Below, piece after piece: positions 5,980-10,604 of a stretch of 10,604 nucleotides of DNA. The stretch comes from Planctomycetota bacterium. GTDB taxonomy: Bacteria; Planctomycetota; SZUA-567. Both the position numbers and the translations under genes were made by a program. The notes beneath the pieces were generated by a model, which made no database searches, was not told the origin of the DNA, and saw only the letters and a list, made by a program, of their open reading frames with translations. The stretch is taken from the NCBI GenBank assembly GCA_031278535.1, contig JAITKH010000349.1, positions 1-10,604 on the forward strand, given 5' to 3'. Position 1 is the stretch's first letter. Every line of letters begins with the position of its first letter.

Positions 5980-7004
5980 CACTCAAACCTGATCAGCACC
6001 TTCAGCATTTTGCCCGCCCTTTCAGAAAAATCGCGGAACGCGGCGGCGGCATCCGAAAAAGCATACGTATTGGTGACCATGTCGTTTGCCGGGAGGCGGG
6101 AAGCGAGCAAGGCGTCAATCACTTCGGCAAAATCCTGTTTCACGGCATTTCTGGAACCGAAAATGGCCAGTTCTTTCTTTTGTATCCCGGTGAAATTGAA
6201 GTCAGGGACGTTTTTCTTGGAAATGCCTATCACTACCACGCGTCCGGCCGAAGCGGCCGATTCGATGGCATCCACGAACGTCGACGGCAGACCCACAGCC
6301 TCCACCGTCACCGCGAAGCCGTCGCCGGAAGTGGCTTCCGCCGTCCATTCTCGAAGCGCATCGGGAGACGAATTGGCGAAGGTCCCGGCCGCGCCGAGTT
6401 TTTCCGCGTGTTCGAGCTTCCCCGGGGCGACGTCGGTCACATAGACTTCTCCCCCGAAATGCCTGGCCGCGAGCATGGCGAAAATGCCGATGGTGCCTGC
6501 TCCGACAACCAAAACCTTCTCGCCTTGGGCGATTCCGGCCCGCTTCACGCCATGGTAGCTGATGCAGAAGGGTTCCACCAGCGCCGTTTCGCGCACGCCC
6601 AAACCGCGGGAGGAATAGACGCGCTCAACCGGGATGGCGAAATACTTCACGAATCCGCCGTCCCGCTGCGCACCCAGCGTCTGGTTGCCTACGCAACAGT
6701 TGGGTCGTCCGTTCCGGCAGGGGTAACATTTGTCGCAGTTGAAGTAGGGGTTGACGGTGGCGAGCAGGCCTTTTTCCACGCCCAAATCGTTTTTCGGCGC
6801 CTCCACCACCTCGACCGCCAATTCGTGTCCGGGGACGCGAGGATACGAGGCATAGGCGAAGGTGCCCCGGTACGTCCCAAGATCGGAACCGCAGATGCCG
6901 CCATACAAGACTTTCACCACCGCCTCCCCGGGAGCGGGCGTGGGGTCCGGTGCGTCCCTGATTATCACCTTGCCGGGCTCGGGAATGATGATCTGCTGAT
7001 TCAT
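5979..7004 (-). CDS. Zinc-dependent medium-chain dehydrogenase, L-galactonate 5-dehydrogenase-like
   Basis: This 341-residue paralogue of the dehydrogenase at 3842-4867 has its zinc ligands at the same residue numbers. Catalytic ligands are Cys38, His60-Glu61 and Glu144 (VEP). Structural ligands are Cys90, Cys93, Cys96 and Cys104. The coenzyme fold has GAGTIG (168-173) and Asp191 at the end of the next strand, pointing to NAD(H). Near the C-terminus KKELAIFGSRNA followed by DFAEV is typical of the YjjN/LgoD and RspB group, which oxidises L-galactonate or related sugar acids (from memory). ATG 7004 has AAAGGA about 6 nt upstream. It lies 66 bp after rluA, with no clear promoter between, and may be read from the same transcript. 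The exact substrate is unproven. Confidence 0.93.
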   Translation of the reverse strand: MNQQIIIPEPGKVIIRDAPDPTPAPGEAVVKVLYGGICGSDLGTYRGTFAYASYPRVPGHELAVEVVEAPKNDLGVEKGLLATVNPYFNCDKCYPCRNGRPNCCVGNQTLGAQRDGGFVKYFAIPVERVYSSRGLGVRETALVEPFCISYHGVKRAGIAQGEKVLVVGAGTIGIFAMLAARHFGGEVYVTDVAPGKLEHAEKLGAAGTFANSSPDALREWTAEATSGDGFAVTVEAVGLPSTFVDAIESAASAGRVVVIGISKKNVPDFNFTGIQKKELAIFGSRNAVKQDFAEVIDALLASRLPANDMVTNTYAFSDAAAAFRDFSERAGKMLKVLIRFE

Positions 7005-7070
7005 GTCCGTCCTTTCTGGAAAACGAAACCAGGCATCCCGTTCCGGCGGCGCCAGCCTCGGGAGCGCATT

Positions 7071-8000
7071 CTATCCCCTCTTTCCTTTCGCGCAATTCCG
7101 CCGGGGCGTCCGATTCCCTCGTCCCGGCCGCAGGAGCCGGCTGAAAACAGGCGGCGCGGGGGCGCGAATGATCAGGCTGCGCCTGGAATCCGGATGGACA
7201 AGCCGCAACTCGGCGGCATGGAGGGCGAGGCGCGGCGCCTTCGAACCGCCATAGCGGCGATCGCCCGTGATCGGGCAGCCGATATGGGCGAGATGCACCC
7301 GTATCTGGTGTTTGCGGCCGGTGTCCAGGCTAACCTCGAGAAGCGAGCGGCCGCCCGAGCTTTTCAGCAATCGGTAACGAGTCCGCGCCTTTTCGCCGCC
7401 TCCCTCTCCCGCCATGTGGACGAACAGGCATTTGTCCTCCCGAAGGGGAATCTCGACGCTCCCTTCCGTCGCCGGAGGAACGCCGTCTGTCACCGCCAGA
7501 TACTTTTTTTCAAAATTCCGCCAGTCGGCGACCAGCCGACGCCGGACGTCCAGGCTGCGCGCGAAAAGGAGGATGCCCGAAGCGTCGCGATCCAGCCGGT
7601 GGGCGGCATGAAGTTCGCGCAAATCATCGCGTTTCAGACCACCCAGCCAATCGCGCATCAATCTGACGGCGGTACGTTCCCGTTCGCGTTCCGACGCCAC
7701 CGACAACAGTCCGGATGGCTTGTTTACAGCGATAAGGGCAGAATCGGCGTATAGCAATTCCAGTGGAGGCTCTCCCAATCCAGCTGGGAAAATCCCGGCT
7801 GGGTTGTCGGGACGGGAAAGGATTTCGACCACTTGGCCGGGCGCCAGTCGGATGTCGTCGCGGCGAACCGCCTTTCCATCCAGAAGGATCAGCCCCTGGC
7901 GGAGACGCCGACGCACGGTACCCGCCTTCCATCCGGGCAGGCCGAAGCGAAGGAAAGAACGCAAGGCCATTCCCTTCTCCACCGTAAGAGAAGGGGTCAT
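7071..8000 (-). CDS. RluA-family RNA pseudouridine synthase
   Basis: This 309-residue enzyme isomerises uridine to pseudouridine in ribosomal RNA or tRNA. An S4-like RNA-binding region spans about residues 10-60 (VRRRLRQGLILLDGKAV). The catalytic domain has VNKPSGLLS (92-100), then the family motif HRLDRDASG (134-142) with catalytic Asp137, then TGRKHQIRVHLAHIG (227-241) and GDRRYGG (246-252). The start ATG at 8000 overlaps the stop of the response regulator in ATGA, which implies translational coupling. A longer in-frame start at 8090 would lie inside the regulator gene and adds no homologous sequence. The target (23S rRNA site or tRNA) cannot be assigned, so no rlu symbol is given. The arginine-rich C-terminal tail (about 290-309) is not a family feature. 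Confidence 0.95.
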   Translation of the reverse strand: MTPSLTVEKGMALRSFLRFGLPGWKAGTVRRRLRQGLILLDGKAVRRDDIRLAPGQVVEILSRPDNPAGIFPAGLGEPPLELLYADSALIAVNKPSGLLSVASERERERTAVRLMRDWLGGLKRDDLRELHAAHRLDRDASGILLFARSLDVRRRLVADWRNFEKKYLAVTDGVPPATEGSVEIPLREDKCLFVHMAGEGGGEKARTRYRLLKSSGGRSLLEVSLDTGRKHQIRVHLAHIGCPITGDRRYGGSKAPRLALHAAELRLVHPDSRRSLIIRAPAPPVFSRLLRPGRGNRTPRRNCAKGKRG

Positions 8001-9403
8001 TTGTCCAGTCCCAATTTCTTCATCTTGTAGCGGAAGCTGCGCAAGGTGATGCCGAGCATTTCCGCCGCCCGGCTGGAATTGTTGCCGCATTCGAGCAGCG
8101 CCTGTCGAATATAGTCGCCTTCGATTTCAGCCATTTTCTCCTCAAGATCAAATCCGGATCCGGACAGGGCGATGTCGGCGATATTGACGGCCGGTTCCCT
8201 CCGCAGCGCCTGATCGGCGGCATTCGCAACGGCATTCCTGGTTGGCTGGATCGGGGCCCAGGCGGGAAAAACGTCGCGGATATCCGCTTTGGAGTCGTCG
8301 GCGAGGGAGACCGCCCGTTGCACGGCGTTTTGCAGCTCGCGGACATTGCCTGGCCAGTCATGGGCGAGAATGGCGGCCATGGCTTCGTCGGTGAATCCGT
8401 CGATCCGCTTCTTGAAACGGCTGGCATAGAGGGAAAGGAAGTGTCCGGCCAGGAGAGGGATGTCGTCACGCCGATCCCTGAGCGAGGGGACATTGACGGA
8501 AATGACGTTCAAGCGATAGAAAAGATCCGCGCGAAAGGCGCCGGCGTCCGCCATTTCCCTCAAATCCCGATTGGTTGCGGCGATAAACCTGACGTCCACC
8601 TTGCGCGGCGTCTCGTCTCCGACTGGAAGGAATGTGCGGGTTTCCAGAACGCGGAGCAGCCGCACCTGGGTGGCGAGGGAAGTTTCCCCCACCTCATCCA
8701 GGAAGAAAGTCCCTCCGTCGGCGAGTTGAAGCAGCCCATTTTTGTCGGACACGGCGCCGGTGAAAGCTCCCTTGACATGGCCGAACAGTTCGCTCTCAAG
8801 CAGCGTCTCGGAAAAGCCTCCGCAATTGACGGCGATAAAGGAGCGGCCGTTGCGCTGCGACTGGGCATGGATATTGGCCGCGACCAGTTCCTTCCCGGAT
8901 CCGCTTTCGCCCTGGATCAGGACGGTGCTGTCGGTCTTGGCCACCCGCTGGATGATATTCTGGATTTCCTTCATCCCGGAGCTGGCGCCGATCATCCATG
9001 TCATGTTCCCTTCGCCTTCTCCGCCGGTTCCGGAAAAGGCGAGGGCGCGCTTGGCCAGTTGTCGGAGATCATTATTGTCGAACGGCTTCTTGATGTAATC
9101 GTAGGCGCCGAGCCGCATGGCCTCCATTGCAATGTTCCAGGTGGAGAAGGCGGTCATTACCACCACGGGGACGGTGGCGTTGGCCGTCGTCAGGCGGCGA
9201 AGCAGTTCCAGCCCGTCCATGCCGGGCATCCGAATGTCGTGAATGACCAAATCGTAATGATGGGCGGCGAACATTTCCAGCGCCGTCTCCCCGCAATCAG
9301 CTGTGTCCACCTGATGGCTGTCGCGGGAAAGGGCGATGGGGACCACAGTTCTGAGGCTTGCGTCATCGTCCACGAAAAGGATTCTTGCCGTCTTGTTGTC
9401 CAT
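7997..9403 (-). CDS. NtrC-family sigma-54-dependent response regulator
   Basis: This 468-residue activator is phosphorylated by a histidine kinase and then uses ATP to open sigma-54 RNA polymerase promoters. The receiver domain (1-120) has the acidic cluster Asp12-14, phospho-acceptor Asp56, Thr84 and Lys106. The AAA+ domain (about 137-370) has Walker A GESGSGKE (165-172), the sigma-54 contact loop GAFTGA (212-217) and Walker B FLDE (234-237). A Fis-type helix-turn-helix occupies the end (NNSSRAAEMLGITLRSFRYKM). All key residues are present, so it should be active. Start: ATG 9403 (MDNKTARILFVDDD) gives normal family length; in-frame starts further up add 60 unrelated residues. No kinase gene is adjacent downstream, and upstream lies the ROK gene, so within this window it is an orphan. 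Confidence 0.96.
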   Translation of the reverse strand: MDNKTARILFVDDDASLRTVVPIALSRDSHQVDTADCGETALEMFAAHHYDLVIHDIRMPGMDGLELLRRLTTANATVPVVVMTAFSTWNIAMEAMRLGAYDYIKKPFDNNDLRQLAKRALAFSGTGGEGEGNMTWMIGASSGMKEIQNIIQRVAKTDSTVLIQGESGSGKELVAANIHAQSQRNGRSFIAVNCGGFSETLLESELFGHVKGAFTGAVSDKNGLLQLADGGTFFLDEVGETSLATQVRLLRVLETRTFLPVGDETPRKVDVRFIAATNRDLREMADAGAFRADLFYRLNVISVNVPSLRDRRDDIPLLAGHFLSLYASRFKKRIDGFTDEAMAAILAHDWPGNVRELQNAVQRAVSLADDSKADIRDVFPAWAPIQPTRNAVANAADQALRREPAVNIADIALSGSGFDLEEKMAEIEGDYIRQALLECGNNSSRAAEMLGITLRSFRYKMKKLGLDK

Positions 9404-9608
9404 GTGTCCGCAACTCCGCGGTGCCGCAGTCAATATTTCCTGGCAATAATGGCGCCCTTTCCTCCCATCGCCTGCACTGCGGCATAGTGGTCCGAAAAGG
9501 CTAAATCTGTTGATGGCGAAGTCCGTTTGCCTTGAAATCGACCTCCCCTGCCTCCGGGGGAATTCACTTTCCCGGAGGCGCAAATCGGATAAGCCGGGGA
9601 CCCTCCCT
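9404..9608. other. Intergenic region upstream of the response regulator
   Basis: These bases hold the presumed promoter of the regulator-rluA transcript. I found no convincing -35/-10 pair and no sigma-54 site with correct spacing. A weak GGAG lies about 10 nt before the ATG at 9403. The only clear structure is the palindrome at 9550-9579. Confidence 0.4.
9550..9579. promoter_or_regulatory. 9-bp-arm palindrome between the ROK gene and the response regulator
   Basis: GCCTCCGGG and CCCGGAGGC form perfect arms around a 12-nt loop that contains GAATTC. No T-run follows on either strand, so a standard terminator is unlikely. It may be a mRNA-stabilising or rho-associated hairpin at the end of the ROK transcript, or an operator for the regulator gene. 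Confidence 0.5.
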
Positions 9609-9639
9609 GCAAGGTCTCAATCAAAGATTGAGACCTTGC
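9609..9639 (-). promoter_or_regulatory. 14-bp perfect hairpin overlapping the ROK stop codon
   Basis: GCAAGGTCTCAATC and its exact complement GATTGAGACCTTGC flank a 3-nt loop. The ROK stop codon (9621-9623) sits at the base of the loop, so the last codons lie in the stem. The stem is stable enough to stop or protect RNA, but no T-run follows on the minus strand. It is the longest perfect inverted repeat seen in the window. Confidence 0.7.
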
Positions 9640-10604
9640 GGAACACTAGGCGGGGCACTGGCCACTTCGTTCAGTCCGCCGGTGTCAACCAGCAGGCGCT
9701 TGACAATGCAGGCGGTGGCGCCGACATAGGTGTGCCGCGACTGAAAATCGCTGTGGAAGAACATGTCGTCCACAATGGTCTCGTTGATGGAAAAGATTTT
9801 CTCCTTGAAGTATTCCAGCAAGCGTTTGTTGGCGAACAGTTCGCCGAAGAGGATGATCCTGTCGGGAGCGAGAACCTGCACCGCGTTATTGACCACGACG
9901 GCGAGGCGGAAGGAAATGTCTTTCAGGTACTCCTCCAGCGGCGGGAAAGCAACCCCCAGGTACTTGCCGAGATTTTCGGCGCAGGGCGGACCGGCCACGT
10001 CGCGCACCGCGCGAAGAGGCCTGGCCTTGGCCAGTCCGGAAAGCCGCCCGATTTCGGCGACTATGGCGTCGGTCGAAAGCCTGGTCTCGAGGCAGCCGAT
10101 TTTGCCGCAACGGCATCTTTCCCCAATCCCGTCGACGAAGTTATGCCCTAGCTCAGCGGTTTGGAAGTTGTGGCCCTTGAACACCTTCCCGCCGATGACC
10201 GAAGCCGATCCGACGCCCGGTCCCCATTGGACGGCAAGAACATTCGGATGCTCGATTTTCCCGTAAAGAAGGGCGGCCTCGGTCAGCGCGCAGACGTTGC
10301 TTTCGACGCAAACGGGAATGCGCACCTCATTCTCCAGCAAGCGCCGGACCGGCACGGGGCGATCCCAAACCGAATAGGCGTTCAGGCTTATTCCCTCCAC
10401 ATGGTTTACCGGGCCCAAAACAGTGACGCCCACCCCGAGAATTCTGTCCTTGACAAGTTGGTTGTCCCACAACAACTTGGCGCAGCGCTCGGCCAGGTGC
10501 GCCACAAACCGTTCCGGCGACAGCGAGCGACAGGTCGGCACGACGACGCTGTCGACGAGGGATGCGGCGAGATTGCAGACGGAAAGAGTGGCATTGTCAG
10601 GAAA
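9621..10604 (-). CDS. ROK-family protein, probable sugar-responsive repressor (partial, cut by right edge)
   Basis: The frame is open to the right edge, giving the last 327 residues; counting from the edge, the first is Phe. The ROK fold is shown by a glycine-rich loop GPGVGSASVIGGKVFKG (128-144), ELGH (151-154), and the zinc motif CRCGKIGCLE (Cys164, Cys166, Cys171, with His154). The position that holds the catalytic ENDA-like motif of ROK sugar kinases reads VESNV (100-104), with Asn where the catalytic Asp is expected. Loss of kinase activity is therefore likely and a regulator (NagC/XylR type) is preferred. The N-terminal helix-turn-helix that would prove this is outside the window. A GTG at 10541 is an internal codon, not a likely start, because homologous-looking strand sequence continues upstream of it. 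Confidence 0.85.
   Translation of the reverse strand, partial: FPDNATLSVCNLAASLVDSVVVPTCRSLSPERFVAHLAERCAKLLWDNQLVKDRILGVGVTVLGPVNHVEGISLNAYSVWDRPVPVRRLLENEVRIPVCVESNVCALTEAALLYGKIEHPNVLAVQWGPGVGSASVIGGKVFKGHNFQTAELGHNFVDGIGERCRCGKIGCLETRLSTDAIVAEIGRLSGLAKARPLRAVRDVAGPPCAENLGKYLGVAFPPLEEYLKDISFRLAVVVNNAVQVLAPDRIILFGELFANKRLLEYFKEKIFSINETIVDDMFFHSDFQSRHTYVGATACIVKRLLVDTGGLNEVASAPPSVPQGLNL

Noticed and set aside
6180..7754. 524-codon plus-strand frame
   Set aside because: It is antisense to the dehydrogenase and the pseudouridine synthase, both of which have complete motif sets. It is a GC-driven shadow.
9404..9460. Sigma-54 promoter (GGCAC...TTGC) before the response regulator
   Set aside because: GG and GC are 12 bases apart instead of the required 10, so the spacing is wrong.
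9430..9624. 64-codon minus-strand frame ending GGKGAIIARKY between the ROK gene and the regulator
   Set aside because: The ending looks protein-like, but the frame starts at a TTG inside the hairpin, covers both palindromes and matches nothing I recognise. It might be a gene remnant, but the support is too weak to list.

Overview
The window reads as one accessory sugar-acid or polyol catabolic region from a Gram-negative-type bacterium. The evidence for that is periplasmic TRAP uptake systems, an NtrC-type activator that works with sigma-54, and GC-rich coding sequence. All recognisable genes lie on the minus strand, so transcription runs from right to left. No ribosomal RNA, tRNA or clear taxonomic marker is present, so I do not name a phylum.

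Right part (10604 to about 7000). A ROK-family protein cut by the right edge is probably a sugar-responsive repressor. It is followed by a 217-bp gap with two strong palindromes, then an NtrC-type response regulator without a visible partner kinase. The regulator overlaps an RluA-type RNA pseudouridine synthase by four bases. A 341-residue zinc-dependent medium-chain dehydrogenase of the L-galactonate/sorbitol/threonine dehydrogenase type (5979-7004) comes next and ends in a weak intrinsic terminator.

Middle (5978 to 4868). This is 1.1 kb without an intact gene. It holds the decayed C-terminal end of an IS630-family transposase, two copies of a 28-bp direct repeat just beyond it, a good sigma-70 promoter facing left, and a leader of about 460 nt. 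The leader contains a cluster of GCAAA/TTTGC half-sites, including a perfect LacI/PurR-type palindrome, and several hairpins.

Left part (4867 to 1). A probable operon begins with a second 341-residue zinc dehydrogenase. A complete TRAP transporter follows (DctP binding protein, DctQ small permease, DctM large permease), then a second DctQ-DctM pair whose DctM is cut by the left edge. The second pair resembles YiaM-YiaN of Escherichia coli, so its binding protein probably lies just outside the window. Stable hairpins sit between dctP and dctQ and between the two TRAP cassettes.

How it may work together (inference): TRAP systems import one or two sugar acids, the two dehydrogenases oxidise or reduce hydroxyl groups of the imported compounds with NAD(H), and the ROK protein and an unseen LacI-type regulator could control expression. 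I saw no clear sign of a wholly new system. The most unusual parts are the tandem TRAP arrangement and the 1.1-kb regulatory and IS-scar region.
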